A stretch of DNA of 64,000 nucleotides. Origin: Viola odorata (lineage: Eukaryota > Streptophyta > Magnoliopsida > Malpighiales > Violaceae). The DNA lies in contig OY829537.1 in assembly GCA_963691705.1 (NCBI GenBank), positions 26,226,078 through 26,290,077 of the forward strand, read 5' to 3'. This document shows, in pieces, positions 35,833 through 46,429 of the stretch (its first letter is position 1; each line of letters begins with the position of its first letter). The position numbers and the translations under genes were made by a program. A model generated the notes under the pieces. That model was not told the origin of the DNA, did not search any database, and worked only from the letters and a program-made list of their open reading frames with translations.

Positions 35833-36255
35833 ATGATTTTCCACAACTTGGTCTCCTTCATTCACACTTTCCTCAGACTAAGATGCCACAACAACAGACC
35901 GGGGATTAAAGATGCAACAACTCAGAAGATGATCAATGCAGAAACTTTAGCGCTTGTCGAAGAACCTGTGCTCAACTCTCCGGTGAGCTCGAGTTCAGCT
36001 GAGACATCAGACATTGACGGTGAGGTATGTTGTGTCTGCCTATCAAGATTGAAAGTTGGAGAGGATGTGCTTGTCCTTCCTTGCTTGCATGAGTTTCATA
36101 AGGTATGTGTGGAGAAATGGTTTAGTATGTGCCGAAAAACTTGTCCAATGTGTCGATTTTCAACGGGAGAAGAAGAGAATTTGCGAATGAGAGGAGAGAT
36201 CCTCACTGATGAGATGGTGATATGGTTTTCTTCTTTCCATATTGCAGGTATTTGA
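35833..36255 (+). CDS. Small RING-H2 E3 ubiquitin ligase
   Basis: This single-exon gene encodes 140 residues. The C-terminal half has a complete RING-H2 domain: CCVCLSRLKVGEDVLVLPC, then LHEFHKVCVEKW and KTCPMC, with the order C-x2-C...C-x-H-x2-H-x2-C...C-x2-C for two zinc ions. Such domains bind E2 enzymes and direct ubiquitin transfer. The N-terminus has a short hydrophobic stretch (MIFHNLVSFIHTFLRLRC) and then a serine-rich linker. The tail EMVIWFSSFHIAG matches the conserved end of a family of small plant RING-H2 proteins, supporting this stop. The substrate is unknown. Confidence 0.88.
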   Translation: MIFHNLVSFIHTFLRLRCHNNRPGIKDATTQKMINAETLALVEEPVLNSPVSSSSAETSDIDGEVCCVCLSRLKVGEDVLVLPCLHEFHKVCVEKWFSMCRKTCPMCRFSTGEEENLRMRGEILTDEMVIWFSSFHIAGI

Positions 36256-36712
36256 GTTGGAAAGATGACGACAGGGGAGACTCTTTTAAGTTGTTCATTT
36301 TTATGAAATATCATTTTTCAATTTGTTTTCCTCAAAACAACATCGAACAAAAAGCCCGTTGTGTTGGGGGTTATTAGGGCCATATTATTCCTTCTGAATT
36401 GAAAAAAATGCTTCCTTCTGATAAGTAGAAATGAAACTTGAATTTAAGTGCGTAGATATACCTTGTGTAAAAGAATTTTGTGTAAGAAGTTAATCTTCAA
36501 GATTTACTTAATTGGAAAAATTGGAAGAGAATGCTGGACTGTACTTATGATCTTTTATTTCATAAATTGCAAAAGCCTCGTTTCGTTTCATTCTGAATTC
36601 AACGAGCTTTCAAGTTTCAAATAATGTCAAATTTACCACTTTTAATTTTAATTATTCATTTTTTATAAATAAATTATTTATGTTAATATGTTATTACTAG
36701 TAAGTACTAAGT
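36256..36712. other. RING-H2 3' region and spacer
   Basis: Likely 3' UTR followed by AT-rich DNA up to the target duplication of the retrotransposon. No gene is seen. Confidence 0.5.
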
Positions 36713-36717
36713 AAATG

Positions 36718-37288
36718 TGATAACAATTCACCTAAAAGAAAGGGTATTTTCGTCCATCACCCGGTGGGATGAGGCCTAGCTACTGTTTCGTACCACTGCG
36801 GTAGGGACAAGATCGCTACCTTCCCCAAAGGCTAACGCTACAAGGGCTAACGGTCCCTATCGGCTCCTCTCACGGACCTCACGGATGGCTCAAGGAGTTA
36901 TCTTACCCCCAGAGGAAACCACGCGTCAGGAGTATCGCTCCGGCCGTTATCCTACCGTGGCAATATCTACCTGCATACCTACCGCCAAGGTAGCGTATCG
37001 TGATAAGGGCGAACCTTCGACCCTAACGCGAGCGATAGCTACGTACCCGTTTACTCGGGCGGGAACGCCCCTTTTCTTCTATAAATACCTCCCCCACAAA
37101 AGAGGCAGGTAAGCATACTCAACTGGCCAAAACTCTGCTAATTTCAGTACACATACTGACTTAAGCATCGGAGTGTTTCCGCCGGAGGCCCCCTCCGGCG
37201 CATTGCAGGTACTGTGGACCGTCGCGTACACTGATCTGAGAAGAACCGCTCCGCCATACATCCTTCGGCAGAAGACAAATAATTATCA
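36718..37288 (+). repeat. 5' LTR of the Ty3/gypsy element
   Basis: 571 bases, TGATAAC...TTATCA. It holds TATAAATA at 37080-37087 for the sense transcript. The small open frame inside it (from about 36885) is a by-product and is present in both LTRs. Confidence 0.96.
37080..37087 (+). promoter_or_regulatory. TATA box in the 5' LTR
   Basis: TATAAATA lies in a GC-richer context and is conserved at 50766-50773 in the 3' LTR. Transcription should start about 30 bases downstream. Confidence 0.7.
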
Positions 37289-37289
37289 A

Positions 37290-37310
37290 ATTGGTGCTTT
37301 CATTGAGAGC
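37290..37310 (+). promoter_or_regulatory. Presumed primer binding site
   Basis: TTGGTGCTTTCATTGAGAG starts two bases after the LTR. Its TGG matches the CCA end of a tRNA, and its position is right for minus-strand priming. I could not identify the tRNA by eye. Confidence 0.5.
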
Positions 37311-39279
37311 TTTGGTTCTATTAAGTGAGCATCCTTAATAACCAAGCTCCTCCTCCCCGAAGCTAGAAGGATTATGGCCTCAGAGTCAGATCCGGCGCTA
37401 TCCCGAACTTCCAACATCCCATACAACACCCGCAGACGCCTGTTTCCCTTCGCTACCTCTGATGTCCCCACCCCAGGGCAGGACGTCACTGTAGGAGACT
37501 TGGACCCTCTTCCTGGGTCAAGTTCGGAAGAAGTTACCTTCCAGATTTGCTCTCCCTTCTCCCACATAGCAGGAACCAGCCATCCTACCCCCCAGGTGGG
37601 AAGATCTATGATAGGAGAAGCGGACAACCCTTTAATGAATTCAATAGCTGCTCTCCAAGCTCAACTGGATCAACTGACAGAGATGGCTGCTGGATTTACT
37701 CCTCACGCCTCAAGACCTGGTGTGTCCTCCCATGTGGTTTTCACTCCAACCATTGTCACCGAACGACCCTTATCGCCCCAACAGTCTAGGGCGCTCCCGT
37801 CCTCATTACCTTTCCCCTTGGCCCCCATAAACGTTCCCCCATTCACGCGCGGACCTGCTGATCATTCTGGACAATACATGGGAGGAATATCTATCCCCGA
37901 AGCAGTCCGCCAGCGTGATGAATATAGAGAGCCCTGGGATGAGCGACGGGGGGATATAGTGAGAGATCCATCTCCTAGATACAGTGAGAGATCTAGCAGC
38001 AGAAGTCGACGAGCTCGGACTCCGAGGAGCCGTAGTCGTTCTCCTAGGAGACACCAGGAATATGACCCTCAAAATCCCAGATACGACGCTGAAATTCCAC
38101 ATCAGCGTCAGCCTCGTAGGATCCCCGATGCTAACGTGGGTCATCCGTTCAGCTACCGTGTCAGGCACCACAGAGTCCATCGACATGTGAAACTCCCAGC
38201 AGAATCATATGATGGCACAAAAGATCCCATTTCTCACCTCAATAAGGTGAAGGATTTCGTGCAATTCCAAACGCGCAGTGACGCAGCATTGTGTCAAATT
38301 TTCGTAATGACGCTGTCTGGAGTGGCACGTCTATGGTTCGAAGGGCTCCCCGCCGGGTCTATCGATAATTTCTCTCAGCTGGAAGAAAAATTCAAAAGCC
38401 GGTTTAGCACGACTATTCCTATCAGAAAGTCAGCAGCTGCGCTGTTCGATATCCATCGAAAACCACAGGAATCGTTGAACGACTTCTTAGGTCGCTTTGA
38501 TCTCGAAATGTCCCTAACGCCAGGGGTCACTATCGATTTTGCAATTGAAGCCCTGAAACGCAATTGTCGATACGGCAAATTGAAAGATACGCTAACGGTG
38601 GACCCACCAACGACCCTGGATGCGTTGAGGCTGAAAGCGCATAACTATGCGAGAATGGAAGAGGAAGAAAATAGAGAATGGATCCGAGGCATGCCGGCGG
38701 ACCCATATGTGGCCCCTAACATCTTGAACAGCAATGCCCCTGACGCTAAACCCACCGAGGATCTCGGGCAGCGGAAAGAAAATAACACTAAGACCTCTAA
38801 CCGGCAGAGAGGCAATTTCTCAAAGGGGAGACCTGGAGGATCCCCCACTCGGAAGCAAACGGACCCGCCGAAAGGCCGAATATACGATCCTGACCTCCCT
38901 TCTCTCATACTCCCAAGGGCTGAGATCTTAGCAATAGTCCAACAGAGAAATTTACCTATCCGCTACCCAGCTCCCGTGAAACCAGGAGTAATCATGGGAG
39001 GAAGAGAAAATGCATACTGCAAATTCCATAAGGTCAAGGGACACTCAACAGATGTATGCAGAGAGTTAAAATCGACTATAGAGCGATTAGTCGAAGAGGG
39101 CTACCTTGGAGAATTCGCCACAAAGGCAAGGGAGGAAGCCAGAAATAATCCAACTGGAAATACAACCGAGCAGAGGCAAACGCCCTCGCACGCTACAGGG
39201 GCTAACGCAGTTCCCCTCGGGCCAAACAGAGAAGCGCTCGCTATCGATAGCGACCAAATGCCCATGATAAATATCATCG

Positions 39280-39280
<1 letters not shown>

Positions 39281-39327
<47 letters not shown>
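39281..39327 (+). repeat. 47-base G homopolymer in the protease frame
   Basis: This unbroken G run follows MINIIA and keeps the frame open as printed, giving about 16 glycines. A change of one base would break the frame. Length is uncertain because such runs are hard to sequence. Confidence 0.8.
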
Positions 39328-39328
<1 letters not shown>

Positions 39329-40057
39329 ACCCTATTGCGAGGAAATTATGCCACAAACGCCCAATCCTGGAGAGAAGTGCAAACAGGAGAGCGTTCAAAC
39401 AAAAATCGAGCCAATAAGTGCCTTAGACAGAATGATATTGTCTTTCTCAGAGGAAGACGAAAAAGGCATCGTTTTCCCGCATAATGATGCGATGTTTGTA
39501 ACGCCTGTCATTGGAAGTCATGGGGTAAGAAGGACCCTTGTCGATAACGGGAGTGCAGTGAATCTATTCTCGTTGGAAGCATACAACTTGATGAAATGAC
39601 CTGACGGTGAGCTATCGTCCTGCACGAGGCCAATTATTGGGATTGATGGAGTACCGATTCCGGTAGCAGGAATAACATCTCTGCCGGTGTACTTCCGGGA
39701 GGACACATCCAAACGCTCCGAAGAGCTACTATTTCTGGTCGTAGACCTAACGTTACTATATAACGCCATTTTGGGGTGACCTTTCCTTAATCGTTTTGGA
39801 GTGGCCATATCTCAAAAACACCTGCGGATGAAATATCCCTCATGGGACGGCGTGGTCTCAATCAAAGGGGACCAAAAGCTGGCAGCTGAATGCTACTTAC
39901 TCATGACTCAAAGGAGCTGTGACCGCTACGTTTGCGTGGCGGACGACCCTTTCGATGACAAAGAAGAAAAACGCACTCAGCCGCTAGATCAGATGATATC
40001 ACTCCTTATCGGTAAAGATAGTGAAATGAATCTCTTAGCCAGTGAGAAACTAAGCCT

Positions 40058-40120
40058 GGAAGAGAACGCGCAGTTAATCCGGCTGTTGAGGAAATGCAAG
40101 GAAGAGAACGCGCAGTTAAT
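40058..40120 (+). other. Reverse transcriptase deletion junction with a 21-bp duplicated patch
   Basis: GGAAGAGAACGCGCAGTTAA(T) occurs at 40058-40078 and again at 40100-40120. Sequence before it is the pre-RT linker (SLEENAQLIRLLRKCKEENA). Sequence directly after it, in another frame, is the RNase H-proximal ELYLYLGIADEVVSAVLARC. The whole palm and finger region, with the YxDD box, is missing between them. Confidence 0.85.
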
Positions 40121-42331
40121 GAGCTATATCTATACTTAGGAATAGCCGACGAGGTAGTCAGCGCCGTCCTCGCGCGATGTGAAGGGCACGTGCATCGTCC
40201 TGTATTCTTCGTGAGTCACATATTGAAAGATGCCGAATTGCGATACGCTCCTATCGAGAAGATAGCACTCGCTCTAGTACAGGCCACGCGAAAGATGGAT
40301 CGATACTTCCAAGCCCACCCCGTCATCGTACTTACGAATCAGCCGTTGAGAAGAATCTTCAGAAAACCTGAGTCTTCAGGAAGAATGTTAATTTGGGCTA
40401 TCGAACTTGAACAATACGGGCTGCAATACAAAGCTAGACCGGCCGTTAAAGCCCAAGCGTTAGCTGACTTCATAGCTGAGTGCACATTCGCAAAGGACAC
40501 AAAGATAGACCTGTTGGAGGAAGAAGCGAAAAATTCATGCCTACCGTCTCCAGAGACATATACAGATACGTGGGTCATCCACGTGGATGGAGCAAAAAAT
40601 CAAGAATTAGCAGGCGTAGGAGTTTTCTTAGCTGGACCAAACGGCCTGGAGATGCGATACGCCATCAGAATCCTGCAGCCATTGTCCAATAATGCGGCTG
40701 AATACGAAGCGATGCTGGCGGGACTTAGAATCGGAAACAGTTTCTCCATCGAAGCCACCCCCGGTATGGAGAAGGAAGACAGAACACGCTTAAGGATCCG
40801 AGGAGATTCCAAGTTAATAATGGATCAGGTCCTAGGGAATTCCCAAGCCAGAGAACCCATCATGGCCCAATACTTAGCCAAAGTGAAACATGAGCTGTCA
40901 GAGATACAGGAAAAAAGCACCCTGGTTACCTTTGAGCACATTCCTAGAGAAAACAATGGAGAGGCCGATAGCCTCGCCAAAATGGCAGCCAATCCGGAAG
41001 CCTCAATACCTAGAGGCGTGCGCTATGGAGAACTGTCTACACCCTCTTTCATGGAAGAGCAGGCATCGCTTTGTGTGGAAGAAATGGAAAATGATTGGAG
41101 GATCCCAGTGATAGAATATCTGAAGCATGATAAGCTACCGGGAAACCAGACAGAGAAGAAGAAAGTCCTAAAACGGGCAGCACGATGCACATATTATAAC
41201 GGAGAGTTAATACGAAGATGCTTCTCCCATCCGGCCGCTAAATGCATAACGGAACAAGAAGGCTTGCATGTGTTACGAGAAATTCACGAAGGGATATGTG
41301 GCATGCACATCGCCAGCGGCACTCTGGCAGCCCAAGTCTTTCGGTCGGGATTTTACTGGCCCACAATTCGACGAGATTGTCATAACTTCGTGAAAACCTG
41401 TCAGAAATGCCAGGAATATGCTAAGATTCCTCGAAAACCTGCTGTGCCAATCTCAGAAATAGTGGCTCCGTGCCCGTTTGCAAAATGGGGGATTGACATC
41501 CTGGGCCCGTTTCCAAAGGCCAGATCTCAGTTAAAATTCGTGGTCGTAGCGGTAGACTACTTCACAAAGTGGGCCGAAGCCGAGGCGTTAGCTACCATTA
41601 CCACCGAAAAAATTTGGCGTTTCTTCAAACACCAAGTCATCATGAGATTTGGAGTACCGCGCGTGCTAGTCAGCGACAACGGGACACAATTTACAAGCCA
41701 GTTCTTCAGGGATCAGTGTGCGGAGTTTCAGATAGAGCAAAGATTCTCCTCTGTAGCACATCCCCAAACCAACGGCCAGGCGGAAGTAACTAACCGCAGC
41801 ATCCTTAGTGGCATCAAAAGAAACTTGGAAGGGTCCAAGAAGAAATGGCCAGACGAATTGCCATATGTGCTATGGGCCTATCGCATGACTGTCAAGGCCA
41901 GCACGGGAGAAACCCCGTTCGCGTTAGCATTCGGAACTGAGGCTGTCACACCAGTCGAGATTGGCATAATGAGCCTCCGGGTGGCTCACTTCAAAGAAGA
42001 AAACAACGAAGAAAGGTTACGAGCTAACCTCGAAACTCTACCAGAAATACACGAGGAAACCCTCCTGAAAACTCTGCACTACAAGAGAAAAATGGCACAA
42101 TATCACAACCGGCAAGTGAGGGAGCGATTGCTCAAAATCGGAGATTTAGTGCTCAGAGACAAGCGGGCGGCAGGACAACGTATGGGAAAACTCAGTCCAA
42201 ATTGGGATGGACCGTATCGTATCACCCGCATTGTGGGAAAAGGAGCATACCACCTGGAAACGCTCGAGGGAACGCCCCTGCAGAACTCCTGGAACATCGC
42301 TCGGCTGAGGCTATACCACGCCAGGAGCTAA
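40121..42331 (+). pseudogene. RNase H and integrase part of pol
   Basis: It opens with the tail of the RT-connected RNase H (HRPVFFVSHILKDAELRYAP, YFQAHPVIVLTNQPLRRIF). A second RNase H of the archaeal type follows (WVIHVDGAKNQELAGVGVFL, NNAAEYEAMLAGLRIG, IRGDSKLIMDQV, ENNGEADSLAK), then integrase: a zinc domain (REIHEGICGMHIASGT, CQKCQ), the catalytic WGIDILGPFP, SDNGTQFTS and NGQAEVTNRS (D, D, E all present), and a chromodomain-free C-terminus ending RLRLYHARS. This part is unbroken for about 740 residues but has lost its normal frame entry because of the upstream deletion. Confidence 0.93.
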
Positions 42332-42416
42332 TCGGGTAACGTCAAAGTTATTCTAATAAATGAATATTGAGATATTCACCGTGCGTTTGCTACTGGTAAT
42401 ATGCAGGTAGCGAAGA

Positions 42417-42900
42417 ATGCCAGGGGTGAAAATTCTATCCTTGTGATGGCTGGTCTTGATCAGACAGCTCATTAAGACGAGGCACGCCCTGGCATAACAA
42501 GGCGTTTGGGAGTGAAAATCCTATCCTTGTGGTAACCGTGCTCACATAGACGACCCATTAAGACGAGGCACGACCCCAAACGGCTCCCCGGAGTGAAAAT
42601 CCTATCCTTGCGGCAACCGTGCTCACATAGACGGCCCGTTAAGATGAGGCACGCCGCGGAATCCTTGGGAGTGAAATCCTATTCTTATGGTAACCCCATA
42701 AGGAGAGGCACACCCCAAGGAGAGACCAACTCCGTCCTGGAAGTGAAAATCCTATCCTTGTGGTAACCGTGCTCACATAGACGGCCCATAAAGACGAGGC
42801 ACGATTCCACGGACGCGAGGTACAACGCTTGGGGGTGAAAAGTCCTATCCTTGTGATGGCTGGTCCTGATCAGACAGCTCACTAAGACGAGGCACTCCCC
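42417..42900 (+). repeat. Tandem array, six units of about 70-95 bp
   Basis: Each unit has GGAGTGAAAATCCTATCCTTG, then GG(T/C)AACCGTGCTCACATAGAC or GATGGCTGGTC.TGATCAGAC, then AAGACGAGGCACG. Units start near 42424, 42508, 42590, 42667, 42738 and 42832. The first and last share one internal variant and most of the middle units share another. The array lies just after integrase. Confidence 0.85.
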
Positions 42901-42903
42901 AAA

Positions 42904-43134
42904 GCCTATCTATGGCGGAAAGAAACAAAGACATCCCAACTAGTAGCCGCGCGGTTGATACCCGGTGAAGCGATGTTGGAGCCTATCTCTGGCGGAAAGA
43001 AACAAGGGCATCCCAACTAGTAGCCGCGCGGTTGATACCCGGCGGAGAAACGTGGGAGCCTATCTGTGGCGAAAAGGAATAAAGAAATCCTAACTAGTAG
43101 CCGCGCGGTCGATACCCGGTGAAAAGATGAATGG
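42904..43134 (+). repeat. Tandem array, three units of exactly 77 bp
   Basis: The units start at 42904, 42981 and 43058. Each reads GCCTATCT.TGGCGGAAAG, then AACTAGTAGCCGCGCGGT and GATACCCGG. Confidence 0.9.
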
Positions 43135-43520
43135 AGAAATGACCATACTGCAACAACAACGTTGAAACAGACGAAAAGCCCCCTCTGACAGCGAGGGATG
43201 GTAGGAATATGAGTGCAGCAGATGCGGAAGCAACGCTGATTTACTCTCAAAAATGCTATCGGAGGATATAATGGTAATGCTACTCGAACGCAGCTGATGA
43301 AAAGCAAACAGGATACAACCCGAAATTATGTGTCTATGGAGACCTAACGCCAAACGTCCCAGGCGGACAAGTGATTAAATGGCATTATGAAGAAAAGCAA
43401 ATAAAGAACTTCTGTCCAAAAAGAGTGGATTAGCCGAGTCAAGGCCGATATCGTTTAAAATTACAAAATAAGGATGGGCCCGTCAGCCACAAAATGTAAA
43501 ACATCTAAATAACAAAACGC
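43135..43520. other. Spacer between arrays and antisense gene A
   Basis: No gene is supported. It is where transcripts of the plus-strand pol and the minus-strand gene A would converge. Confidence 0.5.
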
Positions 43521-45801
43521 CTAAAGATTGGGCGGCGCGTTGGCCCCTCCTTGCTGAGCAGCCTTCCACTGGTAGAAACTACTATCATTAATGGCTGAGG
43601 CTCTCTTGTCGAAATACGCAGAAAGATCCTCAATACGGAGCTCCTCAACTCCATAATGATGCATCACGACTTCTGACATGACTCCCCCACCCTGCTCAAA
43701 GTACCAATGGTTCTTCTCAGCGTTAAGGGAGGAATCGGCAGATAGCTCGGCGTTTTTCTGTCTCTCCTGGCGTAGGCTATTCTCCTCCTGAGAGAGGCGT
43801 AGGGCCAAATCAGCACGTTGTCTCTTCTCTTCCTCCAAAGCCAACTTAGCGGCCTCCAACTCTTGTTTCACCGCGGTAACTTCTCCCCGAGCAGTCTCCA
43901 TACCTTCGTTGGCAGCAGCAAGGGCATTTTCAAGACGCTGTCGCTCCTCCAACAGCCTGCTTATCTCTCCCTGCCCGTTAGCTGCAGCCCTGGCATTCTC
44001 CTCATCCATATAGTGAAGATGGCAAAGCATAGAAAACGCCTGAGAGCGAAGGAGATTGATGCGCCCCTGATCGCCCCGAGCCACAAAGGCATCTCTCTCT
44101 CTTGGAAGAGACAAAATCTCTGCTACCAGATAAGCGGTAGAGGAAAGCACGGTCTCAGGATCGGCATCGGCAGGAAACTGCATAATACTGTCCCTAAAGG
44201 AGCGCAATCTGACGTGATGAGTCGGCATGAGAGGAGGATCGTAGGAAGAAATACCGGCCATTAAGGCAAGAGTGGGCCCACCCCTCACGATAGGTGGATG
44301 AGGCATCGGAACAAAGAACAACGCACCAGGAGAAGCTGGCCGGCTAGAGAGGCCTTCCGCGTTAGGCATCGAGACCTCATTGCCTCCGGGCACCTCAGGA
44401 TTAAGGGCATCAGAATCATAGCCCGTTGGGGTGTGCGCAGAATGAATCGGGGAGCCAGGAGGCACATGGGGTTCACCGCCAAAATCAACGGGTTCCGGTT
44501 GATCAGCAGACATACCCCCGCCCCCAAGAACACTTGAACTATGATGGCAGCCGAAGAAGAAGGGCTAGTCTGAAGATCATAGCGAGCCTTCTTCTGACGC
44601 TCGCGAAGGACATCTGCGATACCCATATCTCCCTCGGAGGTAGAGGGGGCAGAAGCAGCAACGACTTCCTAAATAAGGCAGAACATGATAAGGAAATCAT
44701 GTACAAAGAAAGACAAAGTCCCAAAAGTAAGAAAAATGCTCACCTGAGCGGTGGAGGTCGCAAGAGGAATCCCAACAGGAATCGGACCAACCGTATCCTC
44801 TGAAGAAACAACAGTCTGGGACGAAACGGATGGGGCAGCACGAGCTCTCCTAAGCCTTTTCTGTCTCACAACTCGAGTACCCGTAACGCTAGCGGTGGCC
44901 TCCCCTTCCTCAGCGTTAGCGGCAGCAGCAGCCCTAGCTTCAGCGATAGCTTTCTTCTTCGCCTCCTGTTTCCTCCTCCTTCGGAAATACTCGGGCTCCC
45001 AACCAGGCGGAGGCACTGCACAATCACAAAACGTTAGCGTTAGTACTTCTTGACAAACGCAAAAGAAAAAGGTTAAACACTCACCCTTCTTGCACTGTTC
45101 CACGGGAACCCGTTAGCCACTTTTCGGGCATCAACGCTAAAATCAAATTGAAGCAACGTCTTCAACCAACCATCCTCCGGGTCGGAAAGGGGTTTTCGAT
45201 GACCCCAAGCCCCATCTTTAATTGTCTCGTTGAAGCCAGCCCTCCACAACGGCTCCGGCAGATCAACAATAAAAAATTCCTCTTTCCAGTGAGGAATAGA
45301 TGACTCAATACCCATAAGTTTCCAGGTAAAGGGCTGCAAAGAACCGTCTTCGTAGCGAGGCGATATCAAGATCACCCTTTTATGGGAATATAACTGAAAA
45401 ATGTCATGGAGCAACGCTAAAGTGGGAGATTCTATCCCCTTGAAACGGCACAGTGCGGCAAAGGCACTAACAACCCAAATCGCGTTAGTACTCAACTGAG
45501 CCGGAGCCAGATCAGAATCAACCAACAACAATTTTACGAGCGGGTCAAGAGGGAGACGAAACCCATGATCGAAAAGCTTAGCGTACAACATTCTACTATT
45601 TCCGGGCAAAATGTTGTTCAGTCGAAGCGACTCAGAAGCAGGATGCACGGGATATTCCTTGGGAAATTGTGCAGAAAACCCAGCAAGCCTACGGTTAATT
45701 AAGGGCAACGTGTACAAAGAAGTGGGAGTAGTATCAATTACTTCTTCCCCGGAGGACCGTTGGGGGTCTCCTTCTTCAGAGGATTTCTTAGTCCTAGCCA
45801 T
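43521..45801 (-). pseudogene. Antisense gene A of the retrotransposon (gypsy-associated, coiled coil)
   Basis: It is read against pol. Three exons are supported: 45085-45801, 44744-45015 and 43521-44668. Exon 1 starts MARTKKSSEEGDPQR and holds a folded domain (GFRLPLDPLVKLLLVDSDLA, AFAALCRFKGIESPTLALLH, WKEEFFIVDLPEPLWRAGF) like the 'putative gypsy type transposon' domain found in Tat-type elements. Exon 2 is basic (EYFRRRRKQEAKKKAIAEAR). Exon 3 has a Pro-rich part, then a long coiled coil (LLEERQRLENALAAANEG, EAAKLALEEEKRQRADLALR) and ends GGANAPPNL. Two single-base frameshifts are inferred, near 45110 and near 44560. Role unknown. Confidence 0.75.
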
Positions 45802-46429
45802 GGCCAACAAAGAAGAAACAAGGAGAAAAGAAAAAGACGTGTACCTTGTACCTTCGTGAAAGAGAACGCGAGGAGTCTTGAACCAGAAAGAGAGAGCGGC
45901 GCAAAAGTATTTATCCAAAGGCAACAGCGTATAAGGAAAAGATAGAAAAAGAAAAAGAGGGTAGAAGAAACAATAAGTATAACCCTGAAAGGACACGACC
46001 AGTCAGCGGCAGACACGTGGCGAAGTAGCGCGTCATAAAATAAGGCACGCGCCAGAAGGTGCAAATTTGAAACTAGGACGAAACACTTCTGCATTCGCAA
46101 CTCCCTAGGAGACGATTGCTCCAAACGCCTCTCTATAGAAGGACACGTGTCTTCTTTCATCATTACCCTTCAAGTCGCATTAAATGAGGGACAGGGGGAT
46201 TGATTAAAAAACATAAAAAGTAGCGCTGGCCTTGCCAAACGACGCGATGGTACGAAGACGATAAAGAAGGAATAACGGTAATGTCACGACGAACCATCCA
46301 GAACGACAAAGGATACAAGGCGTTAGCATTATTACAAGAGAAACAATGTTCGAATGGGTTTTCAAGAAATAATAAAAGAAGAGACGACAACAAGAAAAGC
46401 AAGGAAAGACCCAGGCACCATCGCTAACG
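45802..46429. other. Spacer between antisense genes A and B
   Basis: This should hold the promoter and leader of gene A (minus strand). A TATA-like GGATAAATAC reads on the minus strand at about 45909-45918. No other gene is supported. Confidence 0.4.

Larger units (their letters stand above)
37374..40139 (+). pseudogene. Gag-protease frame of the Ty3/gypsy element
   Basis: The ATG lies 85 bases after the LTR. Order: a Ser/Pro-rich N-terminus; an arginine-serine tract (about residues 196-226); the gag capsid domain with KLPAESYDGTKDPISHLNKV, VARLWFEGLPAGSIDNFSQL and FLGRFDLEM (about 270-420); a zinc-knuckle-like YCKFHKVKGHSTDVCRELK (about 545-565); a 47-base G run read as polyglycine; and a retropepsin core LVDNGSAVNLFSLEAY (about 723-738). 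TGA stops at 39597-39599 and 39777-39779 both look like CGA changes (K*PDG, ILG*PFLN). The frame then stays open to TAG at 40137 and ends where the reverse transcriptase should begin. Gag itself could still be made to the first stop. Confidence 0.9.

Noticed and set aside
36885..37112. Small frame repeated at 50571-50798
   Set aside because: It lies within both LTRs and is a by-product of LTR sequence.
39087..39398. Minus-strand frame with a polyproline run
   Set aside because: It is the mirror of the G homopolymer inside gag-protease; no other protein character.
42904..43134. Regularly spaced repeats that could suggest a CRISPR array
   Set aside because: They are direct tandem repeats with no spacers, in a plant retrotransposon.
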